From: an uncultured Succinivibrionaceae bacterium
Lineage (GTDB): Bacteria > Pseudomonadota > Gammaproteobacteria > Enterobacterales > Succinivibrionaceae
Reading direction: 5' to 3'
Assembly: GCA_900539665.1 (NCBI GenBank)
Contig: UQCV01000016.1
Location: 1-33,885 of the forward strand
Length of the DNA stretch: 33,885 nt
Part shown: piece by piece, positions 1 through 8,341 of the stretch
Position numbering within the stretch: the first letter of the stretch is position 1
How the letters are laid out: each line of letters starts with the position of its first letter
Notes under the pieces: model-generated
The model's database searches: none
Told to the model about the DNA's origin: nothing
Seen by the model: the letters and a program-made list of their open reading frames with translations, nothing else
Translations under genes and position numbers: made by a program

Positions 1-331
1 ATTTTCAAATTCGAACGCTTCGGATCCTTTCAGATGAATGGGAGTCTATGTACCATAAATTCCTGGAATAAAAAATTTAGGAGGTTATTCCAGGGGGTAA
101 ATAAAAAATTTGAACCGCGAAATGTCGGTTTAAGGCTAGCCATATTGTTTTAGGCTTACCTACAGTTTAAATACATGAAATTTTAGTTCAAAGTTAGCGT
201 TAAAAAGGTCTATAAATGAAAAAGCTCAAATAAAATACGCCCAAATGATGGAAAATATTTATTTTTCACTAACTAATCCTTATGATAATAAAGGTTAGGC
301 TCATTATTTTACGTAAGGATATAATTTTACA
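1..331. other. AT-rich region upstream of ihfA, no gene seen
   Basis: I find no convincing coding sequence. It holds an inverted repeat at 62-94, described separately, and an A/T-rich stretch from about 240 leading into ihfA. A TATAAT-like hexamer at 320-325 sits only 6 bases before the ihfA start, so it is more likely chance than the working -10. The Shine-Dalgarno-like AAGGA at 315-319 is well placed for ihfA. Confidence 0.5.
62..94. repeat. 10-bp perfect inverted repeat with AGGAGG in the loop
   Basis: CCTGGAATAA at 62-71 is the exact reverse complement of 85-94. The 13-base loop contains AGGAGG. No start codon follows at a suitable distance, so the ribosome-binding-like hexamer is probably fortuitous. 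The T-run needed for an intrinsic terminator is absent. Confidence 0.5.
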
Positions 332-628
332 ATGTCAGAAACAGTTACTAAGAAAGTATTAGTAAACAAGCTTGTTAGCGCTCACAATTTTGCGGAAGAA
401 GAAGCCAAGGTTTTAGTTAACGAGTTTTTTAAGTCAATTGTGGACGTTGTTAGCACAGGTGAAGAGCTGTGTTTAACTGGGTTTGGTAGTTTTTCTGTAC
501 GTGAAAAAAATGCCCGCCCAGGACGTAATCCCAGAACCGGTGAAGAATACGTCGTCAATGAACGCAAAGTGGTGAACTTTAAGTCGAGTGCTATTTTGCG
601 TGACAAAATCAATACTAAGAATATTTAG
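332..628 (+). CDS. ihfA: Integration host factor alpha subunit (HU/IHF family)
   Basis: This 98-residue DNA-binding and DNA-bending protein has the whole HU/IHF fold. After the helical dimerisation region come GFGSF at about residues 50-54 and then the flexible beta-arm with RPGRNPRTGE at about 62-71, including the proline that intercalates into the minor groove. The arm is closer to IhfA (RPGRNPKTGE in E. coli) than to HU, and the length fits IhfA (99 aa). IHF works as an alpha/beta heterodimer in replication, recombination and transcription. Assignment to alpha rather than beta rests on arm and core similarity from memory. AAGGA lies 12 bases before the ATG. ttcA follows 34 bases downstream on the same strand, so co-transcription is likely, although ihfA normally sits next to pheT in enterobacteria. 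Confidence 0.85.
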   Translation: MSETVTKKVLVNKLVSAHNFAEEEAKVLVNEFFKSIVDVVSTGEELCLTGFGSFSVREKNARPGRNPRTGEEYVVNERKVVNFKSSAILRDKINTKNI

Positions 629-662
629 TGATGGCTTAGTACGAGCTAATTGAGATAAAGCC

Positions 663-1673
663 ATGAATCCTAATAATCAAAAAAAGACTGAATATAACAC
701 TAATAAACTCATGAAAAAGCTCCGGCATGCGACCGGTAATGCGATTGCCGATTTCGGGATGATTGAAGAAGGCGATAAAATCATGGTTTGTATGTCAGGT
801 GGTAAAGATAGCTATGTGCTGTTAGAAGTATTGCAAAGCTTACAGCATAGCGCGCCGGTACATTTTGAATTAATTCCGGTGCATTTAGAAGCAGGGCTAC
901 CCAATTATCCTCATGGTCTAGTAGAAGATTATCTAAAAACCACAGGGCTTAACTACCATGTGATTCACGAAGATGTTTATAAGATCATTAGAGATAAAAT
1001 TCCGGATGGACGCCAAATTTGTTCACTTTGCGCGCGTTTGCGCCGTGGAATTTTATACCGCGTGGCTAGTGAAATAGGGGCAACTAAAGTTGCTTTAGGG
1101 CATCATGCGGACGATATTTTAGAAACTTTCTTTTTAAATTTATTCTACGCTGGACGCATTAAGGCAATGCCTGCTAAGCTTAAAACTGATGATGGTAAGC
1201 ATGTGCTTATTAGACCACTAGCTTATTGTAGAGAAAAAGATATTGCCAAATTTGCGCAAGCTAAAGGTTATCCCCTCCTACCAAAGGATATGTGTAGCTT
1301 AGGGGAAAACAAAATGCGTCCTGAAGTTAAGGATATGATTAAAGCTTGGGATAAGAAGTATCCTGGGCGTAGTGAAATCATGTTTAAGGCGATGAAGGAT
1401 ATCACCTTAAGTCACATGCTTGATACGAATCTCTATGATTTTAGTTTTGCGGACCCTGATGCGCCTCATGAAGGAAATTACCGTGTAGTTGGGACTAGCT
1501 TACGTGATGAACTAAGAGCGCGTAGATTTAAAAGCGGAACTCCACAGGAAGCTTCTGCGGGAGCTAAAGAAGCGAGCAACGAAACGTCGGCTAAAAAAGT
1601 AGACGAAGAAGCGTCTAAAGAAGAAAATACCAAAGAAGAAACTACCAAAGAAAAAATTTCAAAATTAGATTAA
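663..1673 (+). CDS. ttcA: tRNA 2-thiocytidine(32) synthetase TtcA
   Basis: TtcA adds sulfur to C32 of certain tRNAs in an ATP-dependent reaction using a [4Fe-4S] cluster. The PP-loop SGGKDS is at about residues 45-50. The CSLC motif (about 120-123), followed by RLRRGILYR, supplies two cluster cysteines. A third cysteine in PKDMCSLG, at about residue 216, matches the conserved third ligand, although the surrounding CxxC of the E. coli protein is reduced to one cysteine. The protein is 336 aa against about 311 in E. coli. The extra length is a charged, low-complexity Lys/Glu/Ala/Thr tail from about residue 295 that is probably disordered. The order ttcA-uspE-fnr is conserved in gammaproteobacteria, although here uspE and fnr are on the opposite strand. 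Confidence 0.93.
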   Translation: MNPNNQKKTEYNTNKLMKKLRHATGNAIADFGMIEEGDKIMVCMSGGKDSYVLLEVLQSLQHSAPVHFELIPVHLEAGLPNYPHGLVEDYLKTTGLNYHVIHEDVYKIIRDKIPDGRQICSLCARLRRGILYRVASEIGATKVALGHHADDILETFFLNLFYAGRIKAMPAKLKTDDGKHVLIRPLAYCREKDIAKFAQAKGYPLLPKDMCSLGENKMRPEVKDMIKAWDKKYPGRSEIMFKAMKDITLSHMLDTNLYDFSFADPDAPHEGNYRVVGTSLRDELRARRFKSGTPQEASAGAKEASNETSAKKVDEEASKEENTKEETTKEKISKLD

Positions 1674-1727
1674 ACAACTGTTTAATTCTAAAAATTAAGA
1701 AAGCGTCTTAAATAAAGCAGTTAAATA

Positions 1728-1799
1728 AAAAATCCCCTTTTGACTAAGGTTCCCAAGAGACAAACTTTTGGTATCTCTAGCATAAAAGGGGATTTTTTT
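1728..1799. terminator. Bidirectional terminator between ttcA and uspE
   Basis: The arm AAAAATCCCCTTTT at 1728-1741 pairs with 1784-1797. A T-run follows on the + strand and an A-run precedes it, so it can stop transcription from both sides. The large loop carries a second stem (AGAGA 1756-1760 with TCTCT 1774-1778). This suits the convergent genes ttcA and uspE. Confidence 0.8.
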
Positions 1800-1845
1800 G
1801 TTAATAACCTATGGCTTGGTCTAAGCCCGTTCTTGTTTACTAAAA

Positions 1846-2754
1846 TTAGTCACGACGGAGCACTAAAAGGTCACAATTAACGTCATCGATAATTTGTTCA
1901 CAAGTATTGCCAATAATAGCCGCACTCCAACCTTTACGGCAAACATTGCCGATAAGTACCGCGCAAGCGCCAAGCTTTGTGGCGGTGGCTGGAATTACAT
2001 CGTCAGGAACCCCTTCTTCGATATGGCAATTTTCAGTCGGGATGCGATATTTATTCGCGGCAAGTAAGATTTTTTCCTTCGCATTTTTTAGCACCGCGTC
2101 GGAATAAACTTCGGTGGAGAATCCTGGGACTTCCATTACCGCTACCGGAACTAGAGGAGGTACAGCGCTCGTTAGATGAATGCTCCCCTTAATGAGTAAA
2201 GCTAAAGCCTGAGCTGTACGAATAAGTGAAGTGTTTAGTAGTTTTTGTTCTAACGTGTTTTCATCAGGGTTTAAAGCAACCAAGATAGCGCCCCCTTCTG
2301 GCCATGGATGATCTTTTGCGATGAGAACTGGAATTTTGGCGTTACGTAGGAGTAACCAATCTAATGGGGTAAAGAGCACGTTATCGAGAAAACTATGAGT
2401 GTCAGAGCCTTTGATAATGAGGTCATAGGCCCCGTTTTCGGCTTCTTTTAGGATAGCTTCAGCAATGTTACGTTGCCAAACTACCTTAGGAGTAAGGTGG
2501 CAATGTTCATGCGCGTATTTAGGCAATTCTTCTTTCAGCCAATCTTCGTTAGTTTTAACGATAGCGTTTTTCATGTCATTTTGTTCATTACGACTTAAGA
2601 TAGAAGTAATGTCATATGAAAAATCATAGATGGCCAAGAAGGCGGTGATTTCGGTGCTAGTAGTGTACCGAGCAATTTCGCAGGCTCGTTCTAAGGCTAA
2701 TTGAGAATCCTGCTGGGGTTCGATAATAACTAGAATTTTGCTGTATTTACGCAT
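1846..2754 (-). CDS. uspE: Universal stress protein UspE (tandem Usp domains)
   Basis: The 302 residues form two universal-stress-protein domains in tandem, the UspE architecture (316 aa in E. coli). Shared landmarks include IYDFSYDITS near residue 42, FTPLDWLLLR near 128, DHPWPEGG near 149, and a C-terminal IGNTCEQIIDDVNCDLLVL block carrying the second domain's nucleotide-binding region. UspE is a cytoplasmic stress protein linked to motility, adhesion and DNA-damage resistance in E. coli; no biochemical activity is read from the sequence. GGAGG lies about 8 bases before the ATG. The leader contains a CTAG-bounded hairpin near 2801-2822. uspE follows fnr on the same strand, as in enterobacteria. 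Confidence 0.92.
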   Translation of the reverse strand: MRKYSKILVIIEPQQDSQLALERACEIARYTTSTEITAFLAIYDFSYDITSILSRNEQNDMKNAIVKTNEDWLKEELPKYAHEHCHLTPKVVWQRNIAEAILKEAENGAYDLIIKGSDTHSFLDNVLFTPLDWLLLRNAKIPVLIAKDHPWPEGGAILVALNPDENTLEQKLLNTSLIRTAQALALLIKGSIHLTSAVPPLVPVAVMEVPGFSTEVYSDAVLKNAKEKILLAANKYRIPTENCHIEEGVPDDVIPATATKLGACAVLIGNVCRKGWSAAIIGNTCEQIIDDVNCDLLVLRRD

Positions 2755-2967
2755 ATGTGAACCTCCATAACTGCTTAAAGCAGCAGATAAAATTTAAGGT
2801 CTAGCCCAACTTTGGGACTAGCTTTGGATTCATTGTACGCAAATTTACGAGTAGAAAATCTGCGTTTGTTCACTTATGTTTAAGGAAAATTTGTAAAAAG
2901 CGGTCAGAGCTCAAAACTTTTGTTTTTAAGCTTAGATTGAGTTGTGGATTAATTTTGGATCAGTGTT

Positions 2968-3705
2968 TTAGCTTCGTTTGGCTCCAGAGGTAGTGGCCAG
3001 AATTTTGGTGAGCGCTTCGTGGTTAATGATCTGCACATACCTGCCAGCTACTTGAATGTAACCTTTTGCCTTTAAAAGCATAAACACTCGACTGACCGTT
3101 TCGACGGTGAGGGCTAAATAATTACCGATTTCGTAACGGGTCATTGGTAATTTAATTTCGTTGCCGTTACGGTGTAAAGCTTGTAAACGTTCTGATTGCT
3201 TTAAGATAAAATCTACCACTCTTTGTTCAGCTGTAAGTTTTGCGATTACCATAATGTGTTCTTCGCGAGCATAGAGTTCCCGACTTAAAAGTGCAATTAT
3301 AGTAGGGTTAAGTTTTGATTCTTTAGGTTGTGGGGCTTTTATGAGCTTAGCGAGATTTAAACAGCAAATTGTGGTCGGTTCAAGGGTTTGGGCAAAAGCC
3401 ATGTGAGTACCGCTCGCAAGTCCATCAAAACCGATAATTTCTCCAGCTGCATGAAAACTTGTGATTTGTTCATCCCCTTGTTTACTAATGGAGTAAAGTT
3501 TTACACTGCCTGTTTGAATAACGTAGAGATGTCGAAACTCCGCTCCCGCCTGAAAAACTTCCTGCCCTTTGTCGAGGTTTAAAATCGCTTCAGAACTTAT
3601 AGGGGTAGAAACTTGACTTGTGACTAGCGGACAATTTGAGGCGATAGGACAGTGAGGGCAGTTGTCAGAAAAAGGCTTTGGGTTTTTAGGGGCGGAGTTT
3701 GGCAT
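2968..3705 (-). CDS. fnr: FNR-type oxygen-sensing transcription regulator
   Basis: This is a CRP/FNR-family regulator of 245 aa. N-terminal cysteines 16, 19 and 25 are spaced C-x2-C-x5-C, as E. coli FNR C20, C23 and C29. A fourth cysteine in TTICC, at about residue 113, lies where E. coli has C122, so the oxygen-labile [4Fe-4S] cluster should form. The cyclic-nucleotide-fold beta roll includes QGDEQITSFH near residue 76. The C-terminal helix-turn-helix reads LTVETVSR near residue 198, keeping the ETxSR contacts that recognise TTGAT-N4-ATCAA. I found no full copy of that site in the intergenic DNA of this window. Next to uspE, as in enterobacteria. Expected role: switching to anaerobic respiration and fermentation. 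Confidence 0.92.
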   Translation of the reverse strand: MPNSAPKNPKPFSDNCPHCPIASNCPLVTSQVSTPISSEAILNLDKGQEVFQAGAEFRHLYVIQTGSVKLYSISKQGDEQITSFHAAGEIIGFDGLASGTHMAFAQTLEPTTICCLNLAKLIKAPQPKESKLNPTIIALLSRELYAREEHIMVIAKLTAEQRVVDFILKQSERLQALHRNGNEIKLPMTRYEIGNYLALTVETVSRVFMLLKAKGYIQVAGRYVQIINHEALTKILATTSGAKRS

Positions 3706-3811
3706 TGAGTATCTCTAGATAGATAAAAATTGCAAGCAAGTTCTTTAATAAAAGGCCTAAAGGTGAATTTTAGGACTTCTTGGGGCTTTTCGTTACAGTT
3801 CATTATAAAGC

Positions 3812-4000
3812 CTGACTGCTCCCACGGGCAAGCCCGTGGGGTTTTGATTGAAGTGTAGCTTGTAATCGTACACCATTTTCAGGCTTTGGAGTTACAAGTG
3901 TAAATCTGTTTGAATCAGGACTTTCATTACCAAAGAGTCCTACGACCACATTAGCGGTAAATATCTGTCTTACGACCAGGAAGTACAGTCAATCTTCCTA
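3812..4000 (-). mobile_element. IS200/IS605-like 3' end fragment, copy A of a 189-bp repeat
   Basis: The stretch matches 33689-33877 with only 3 differences in 189 bases. At its left edge is a strong hairpin, CCCACGGG-CAAG-CCCGTGGG (3821-3840), of the kind found at the right end of IS200/IS605 elements. On the minus strand one frame is open for about 59 codons and ends inside or just past the hairpin (...NGVRLQATLQSKPHG...). It resembles the tail of a TnpB-type protein, but an in-frame stop lies just upstream and no catalytic region remains. No TnpA or complete TnpB is present. It could be a decayed element end, a non-autonomous element, or a solo guide-RNA scaffold. Confidence 0.6.
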
Positions 4001-4199
4001 GCGTCTATATTGTATATTATTCCATGCTAATATCAGGTAGTAGAAGTATAGTTTTACGTCGCAATTTATAACTTACAAATCCTTTAATATTAAAAAAAGG
4101 TTAGGAAGTGCGCGTCTCCTAAGCCCTGAAAAAAAAAGAAAATAAGATCGCTTTAATTTAAAGCTAGGACGTGATTTCTACGTGCGATTGGAAATAGCC
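4001..4199. other. Intergenic stretch between the mobile fragment and the msbA promoter
   Basis: AT-rich, with an A9 run near 4129-4137. I see no gene or defined site. Confidence 0.4.
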
Positions 4200-4228
4200 T
4201 TAAGGCTTAGACCTAAATAAGGTATAAT
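4200..4228 (+). promoter_or_regulatory. Probable sigma-70 promoter of msbA
   Basis: TTAAGG at 4200-4205, a 17-base spacer, then consensus TATAAT at 4223-4228. The start of msbA lies 55 bases downstream. The -35 is weak and the -10 perfect. Confidence 0.55.
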
Positions 4229-4240
4229 AGCGAAACTTTA

Positions 4241-4254
4241 GGGGCTAAAGCCCC
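4241..4254 (+). other. Small GC hairpin in the msbA leader
   Basis: GGGGC-TAAA-GCCCC lies between the promoter and the ribosome-binding site. The sequence ACTTTTT follows about 5 bases later, so it is a possible weak attenuator or mRNA-stabilising hairpin. Function is not established. Confidence 0.4.
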
Positions 4255-4283
4255 CTCGGACTTTTTAATTGTAGGTGAGAGCG

Positions 4284-6095
4284 ATGAGTTCTAAGAACAA
4301 TAAAGCAAAAAATCTTAAATCTACGCCTGTAACGGCTGGGGATTTGCAGGAGCAACTTAAGGATGTGGATTCTTTTAAGCTTCTCAAAAAACTAGGACGT
4401 TACGTTTGGCGCTATAAGATGGGGTTAGTCTTAGCCGTCATGGGGATGATTGGGTATGCCGTTGTCGATACTGGATTTGTGTACCAAATTAAACCTCTTA
4501 TTGATGATGGTTTAACTAACCATGATGCAGACGTGTTGTTCTGGATTCCATTTATGGTTATGGGCATCGTGTGCTTGCGTGGGGTGTGTCACTTTTTAAG
4601 TGAATATTTTATGAGCTGGGTTGGGGCCCATGTAGTTTTAGATTTGCAGCGTGACGTTTTTGCGCGCTTGTTGCAATTACCACGCTCATATTTTGATAAA
4701 CGCTCTAGTGGCGAACTTATTGCTAAAATCACCTACGATGCTTCTCAAGTAAACTCCGCTGCTAGTTCTTCTTTGGTAGCGCTTGTGCGTGAAGGGGCGA
4801 CTGTAATTGGGTTATTAGGTTTGATGTTTTTCCAAAGCTGGAAGTTGTCGCTTATTTTCTTGGTAGTGGGCCCAATTGTTGGGATCTTGATTGGCTTTAT
4901 TTCGCGTAAATTCCGTAAAGTAAGCCGTAATATCCAAGGGGCTATGGGGACTATCACTTCGGCTATTGAGCAGATGCTTCGTGGACGCACTGAAATTATT
5001 ATGTTCCGTGGGCAAAAAGAAGAACAAGAACGCTTTGAAAAGGTGAGTGAAGAAGTAAGACGCCAAAACATGCGTTTAGTACGCGTGAGCGCAATTGGGG
5101 CTCCGGTCGTACAGATTTGTGCGTCAAGTGGGTTAGCATTATTATTAGCGTTAGCGACTCAGCCTCAAATCTTAGAAGAAATTTCAACTGGTACATTTAC
5201 CATGATGGTTACTAGTTTAATGATGTTATTAAAACCTCTTAAAAGCTTAATGCAGGTGAATAACAATTTTCAACGTGGGGTGGCAGCTTGTCAGAGTCTT
5301 TTTGGGGTGATTGAAGAACCCGCAGAAAAAGATAACGGCACCTTAAAAGTAGCAACTGAAGTTAAATCAGGCCTTGAATTTAAGGATGTCTCATTTACTT
5401 ATCCGGGGGCGGATAAGCCGGCGTTAAACAAATTAAACTTTGTGCTGGAGCCTGGTAAGTCTATGGCCTTAGTTGGACGTAGTGGTTCGGGGAAGAGTAC
5501 AGTCGCAGCCTTGATTGCTAGACTTTACGATGTCACTGCAGGCGAAATCTTTTACAACGGGCATAACATCTGTGATTACACCTTAACCTCGTTAAGAAGT
5601 TCTGTGGCCTTTGTATCTCAGAATGTTCATATTTTTAATGCTTCAGTAGCTGCTAATATTGCATATGCGGCCGAAGACAAGTTTACCCGGGCCCAAATTG
5701 AAGAAGCTGCTCGTTGGGCAGGGGCTGACAGTTTTATTCAAGCTTTAGATAATGGGTATGACACGGTTCTTGATGAAAACGGCAGCAACCTCTCAGGGGG
5801 GCAACGTCAACGTATTGCTATTGCCCGTGCTTTACTCAGAAGAGCTTCTCTTTTGGTGTTAGACGAAGCAACTTCAGCTTTAGATAATGAATCCGAAAAA
5901 GTTGTGAAATATGCGTTATCAAGCTTGCCGTATAAGTGTAGTGTTATTCTTATTGCTCACCGCTTAAGTACCATTAAAGATGTGGATAACATTGTCGTGA
6001 TGGATAATGGTTCGGTCCTTGAAAGTGGTAGCCATGATGAATTAATGGCGCGTCAAGGCATGTACTATTATTTGAATAAGCAAGTTGAAGAATAA
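4284..6095 (+). CDS. msbA: Lipid A export ATP-binding/permease protein MsbA
   Basis: MsbA is a homodimeric half-transporter of the inner membrane that flips lipid A-core across the bilayer. The N-terminal half holds six hydrophobic membrane segments between roughly residues 40 and 310. The C-terminal ATPase domain shows Walker A GRSGSGKST (about 398-406), signature LSGGQRQR (about 503-510), Walker B LLVLDEATS and the H-loop IAHRLSTI. I start it at the ATG at 4284, with AGGTGAG 5 bases upstream; the in-frame GTG at 4275 would add three residues. That gives 603 aa against 582 in E. coli, the extra being a polar N-terminus. lpxK follows on the same strand, the classic msbA-lpxK pair. Other ABC exporters are similar, but size and neighbour favour MsbA. 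Confidence 0.93.
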   Translation: MSSKNNKAKNLKSTPVTAGDLQEQLKDVDSFKLLKKLGRYVWRYKMGLVLAVMGMIGYAVVDTGFVYQIKPLIDDGLTNHDADVLFWIPFMVMGIVCLRGVCHFLSEYFMSWVGAHVVLDLQRDVFARLLQLPRSYFDKRSSGELIAKITYDASQVNSAASSSLVALVREGATVIGLLGLMFFQSWKLSLIFLVVGPIVGILIGFISRKFRKVSRNIQGAMGTITSAIEQMLRGRTEIIMFRGQKEEQERFEKVSEEVRRQNMRLVRVSAIGAPVVQICASSGLALLLALATQPQILEEISTGTFTMMVTSLMMLLKPLKSLMQVNNNFQRGVAACQSLFGVIEEPAEKDNGTLKVATEVKSGLEFKDVSFTYPGADKPALNKLNFVLEPGKSMALVGRSGSGKSTVAALIARLYDVTAGEIFYNGHNICDYTLTSLRSSVAFVSQNVHIFNASVAANIAYAAEDKFTRAQIEEAARWAGADSFIQALDNGYDTVLDENGSNLSGGQRQRIAIARALLRRASLLVLDEATSALDNESEKVVKYALSSLPYKCSVILIAHRLSTIKDVDNIVVMDNGSVLESGSHDELMARQGMYYYLNKQVEE

Positions 6096-6201
6096 GAGTA
6101 AGATCTTTAAACAATATGGCTAGGCGCAAGTTTTAGATATAAGTTTGTAACAAAAGGTTCACCTTTTAGTAGTTTGGTTTTAGAGTTATTGTTTTAGAAA
6201 G

Positions 6202-6237
6202 ATAAGTACTTAAGTAGTTTGCTACTTAAGTACTTAT
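6202..6237. repeat. Perfect 16-bp palindrome with 4-base loop in the msbA-lpxK gap
   Basis: The arm at 6202-6217 is the exact reverse complement of 6222-6237 with TTTG as loop; the core is AAGTACTTAAG. No T-run follows, so it is not a standard terminator. It could be an mRNA-processing hairpin inside an msbA-lpxK transcript or an operator. The same core recurs just before nudJ (33188-33199). Confidence 0.65.
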
Positions 6238-6306
6238 TTGGCGTAGTATTCTCATTTTAGACTTGGGTCTTACGCAACATCATTTAAATGTTTTGATCTT
6301 GATTTT

Positions 6307-7284
6307 ATGTTGAATTATTTGTGGTTTAAAAAAAATCCATTCGTCTTTCTATTGCTCCCATTAATGCTTATTTATGCAGTTTTGACTGCTTGTCGTCGAT
6401 GTCTATATCGAACTGGTTTTTTTCGTAGTTACCGCGCCAAAGTCCCGGTGGTAGTGGTTGGTAATATTATGGTTGGGGGCAACGGTAAGACTCCGGTAGT
6501 GATTGCGCTAGCGCGTTATCTTAAACAAAAAGGTTTAAGGGTGGCGGTAGTTAGCCGAGGTTACGGTTCACACGCTCCTTTGTACCCTTATGAAGTGCGC
6601 AATGATTCTTCATATCAAGAAGCAGGTGACGAACCTTTACTTATTAAAAAAAGTACCGGGGCGCGGGTTGTTATCGATCCTAATAGAAGTCGCGCGGTTA
6701 GAAGCATTGAAAAAGAAGTTGATGTTGTTTTAACTGATGACGGGTTGCAACATTATGCCTTAGAACGCGATTTAGAAATTGTTGTTATCGACGGCAAAAG
6801 ACGTTTTGGTAATGGTTTTTTAATGCCAATGGGGCCGTTACGTGAAGGCTTGTGGCGCCTTAAAAGCGTTGATTTTAGAATCTGTAATGGTGGCGCTCCA
6901 GCTCCATTTGAAGCGGGCATGACCTTAAAACCTAACACTGTTGTGAGCGTACATGATAAAGAGCAGGTGCTTCCTCCTGGAACTAAGGTGGCGGTTTTAG
7001 CAGGGATTGGGGATCCTACTAGGGTTTACGAGACCGTTAAATCGTTAGGTTATGAACTTACTAAAACGATTGCGGTCAAAGATCATGGCGCCGTTAGTCC
7101 TGACGCTTTAAAATCCTGTCAGTTACCAATAATTATGACAGAAAAGGATTTTGTGAAATATAATGGGAATGAATTGGTAAATGCTTTTGTTCTTCCGGTG
7201 GTAGCGGAAATAGAACCAAGTTTCTATGGCGTTTTTTACGCGAAGCTAAAACCACTTCTTAAAATAAAAACTTGTGTAATTTAA
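6307..7284 (+). CDS. lpxK: Tetraacyldisaccharide 4'-kinase LpxK
   Basis: LpxK phosphorylates the 4' position of the lipid A disaccharide precursor, giving lipid IVA at the cytoplasmic face of the inner membrane. An N-terminal hydrophobic helix (about residues 12-28) anchors the protein. Then come the family motif VPVVVVGNIMVGGNGKTP (about 46-63) with the P-loop, VVSRGYGS (about 78-85) and LTDDGLQH (about 136-143) with the catalytic aspartate region. Length 325 aa is normal. The ATG at 6307 lacks a good Shine-Dalgarno sequence, and the gap of 211 bases after msbA holds a long palindrome, so translation or transcription may be set separately. Confidence 0.92.
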   Translation: MLNYLWFKKNPFVFLLLPLMLIYAVLTACRRCLYRTGFFRSYRAKVPVVVVGNIMVGGNGKTPVVIALARYLKQKGLRVAVVSRGYGSHAPLYPYEVRNDSSYQEAGDEPLLIKKSTGARVVIDPNRSRAVRSIEKEVDVVLTDDGLQHYALERDLEIVVIDGKRRFGNGFLMPMGPLREGLWRLKSVDFRICNGGAPAPFEAGMTLKPNTVVSVHDKEQVLPPGTKVAVLAGIGDPTRVYETVKSLGYELTKTIAVKDHGAVSPDALKSCQLPIIMTEKDFVKYNGNELVNAFVLPVVAEIEPSFYGVFYAKLKPLLKIKTCVI

Positions 7285-7336
7285 CAGACGTAAAAACCAA
7301 GTCTGTGATTTTATGACTCTAAAGGGGTAAATATAA

Positions 7337-8107
7337 ATGGGTAAATTTTCAACAACCAATCCATTGTTAAGCAGTTCTCGTATTGCTAGCATTGAACAGG
7401 CTGAAATGCAAAATGGGGTAGCAAGTCGTGACGCTAGTGATGTTATGACTTTAAAAGGCACTTCACGTAAGACTTTTTTCTTGGTGCTTTTAACTGTTAT
7501 TACTGCATTTTTCACTATTTCAAGCATTGATTTTGCAGTTTCAATGTCATCTTCTAGTGTTTTTGTAGCTTTGATTTTGGGCTTGATTGCGTTTTTAGCG
7601 ATGAGCTTTAAGGTTGCATTGTCTCCTGTACTTGCTCCTATCTATGCTATTTGTGAAGGTTATGCTTTAGGTTATATTTCAGCTTTTGCTGAAATGAAAT
7701 TCCCTGGAATTGCGGCTCAAGCAGGTTTAATTACCATCGTTGATGCGGCTGTTATGTTCTTCTGTTTCTCATTTGGTATTATTCGCGTAACTGAAAAATT
7801 CAAGGCTATTGTTATCACTGCTGGTATCGCTTTGGCTATGTTCTACCTCGTACGCATGTTTATGGGCTTATTTGACGCAGTGCCTGCCTTCATGGCTTTT
7901 GGTGGTGGTTTCTCTATTGCTATTAACGTATTTGCGGTTGTAATTTCTTCACTCTTTTTATTGCTTGATTTTAGTAATATTGCATCTGCTCATGGCCGTG
8001 TATCTAAGTCATACGAATGGTATTTTGGGGCTAGCGTATTATCTACTCTCGTATGGATGTACATTGAAATCTTACGTTTGTTGCTTCAATTAGCTAATAG
8101 AGAATAA
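7337..8107 (+). CDS. Bax inhibitor-1/YccA-like integral membrane protein
   Basis: This 256-aa protein has a polar N-terminus of about 45 residues (starting MGKFSTTNP) and then about seven hydrophobic segments. It matches the prokaryotic Bax inhibitor-1 group typified by COG4760 rather than the E. coli YccA/YbhL type. Landmarks are the NP near the N-terminus, LAPIYAICEGYALG in the middle, DFSNI near residue 215, and a C-terminal YEWYFGASVLSTLVWMYIEI block. The eukaryotic family acts as a calcium-leak or pH-sensitive channel; the bacterial function is unsettled, so I give no symbol. AAGGGG precedes the ATG. It is 52 bases after lpxK and ends before a strong terminator, so it may be the last gene of the msbA-lpxK unit. 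Confidence 0.75.
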   Translation: MGKFSTTNPLLSSSRIASIEQAEMQNGVASRDASDVMTLKGTSRKTFFLVLLTVITAFFTISSIDFAVSMSSSSVFVALILGLIAFLAMSFKVALSPVLAPIYAICEGYALGYISAFAEMKFPGIAAQAGLITIVDAAVMFFCFSFGIIRVTEKFKAIVITAGIALAMFYLVRMFMGLFDAVPAFMAFGGGFSIAINVFAVVISSLFLLLDFSNIASAHGRVSKSYEWYFGASVLSTLVWMYIEILRLLLQLANRE

Positions 8108-8182
8108 TTACTTTAGTTAGGAAACCTAAACAAGCTTAAATTAAGCTTAAATTAGGCTATAAGTAAATTAAATAAATCCTAT

Positions 8183-8212
8183 AGGGCGTTCTTACGAGAA
8201 CGCTCTTTTTTG
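8183..8212 (+). terminator. Intrinsic terminator after the Bax-inhibitor-like gene
   Basis: A 10-bp stem (8183-8192 with 8197-8206, one G-T pair), TACG loop, then a run of six T's. Confidence 0.85.
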
Positions 8213-8341
8213 TTTTTAAACCTAATATAACTATGTGTAATGAACTGAAAGTAACTCTAACGAGACGAGGTAACCTAAGTGATATATTTTATGGAGAAAA
8301 TAGACAGGCTGGGAAAAGAGTAACCTTCTATCTTTGTTAAT

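Noticed and set aside
320..325. TATAAT as the ihfA -10
   Set aside because: It is 6 bases before the start codon, overlapping the space needed for ribosome binding, so a leaderless transcript would be required.
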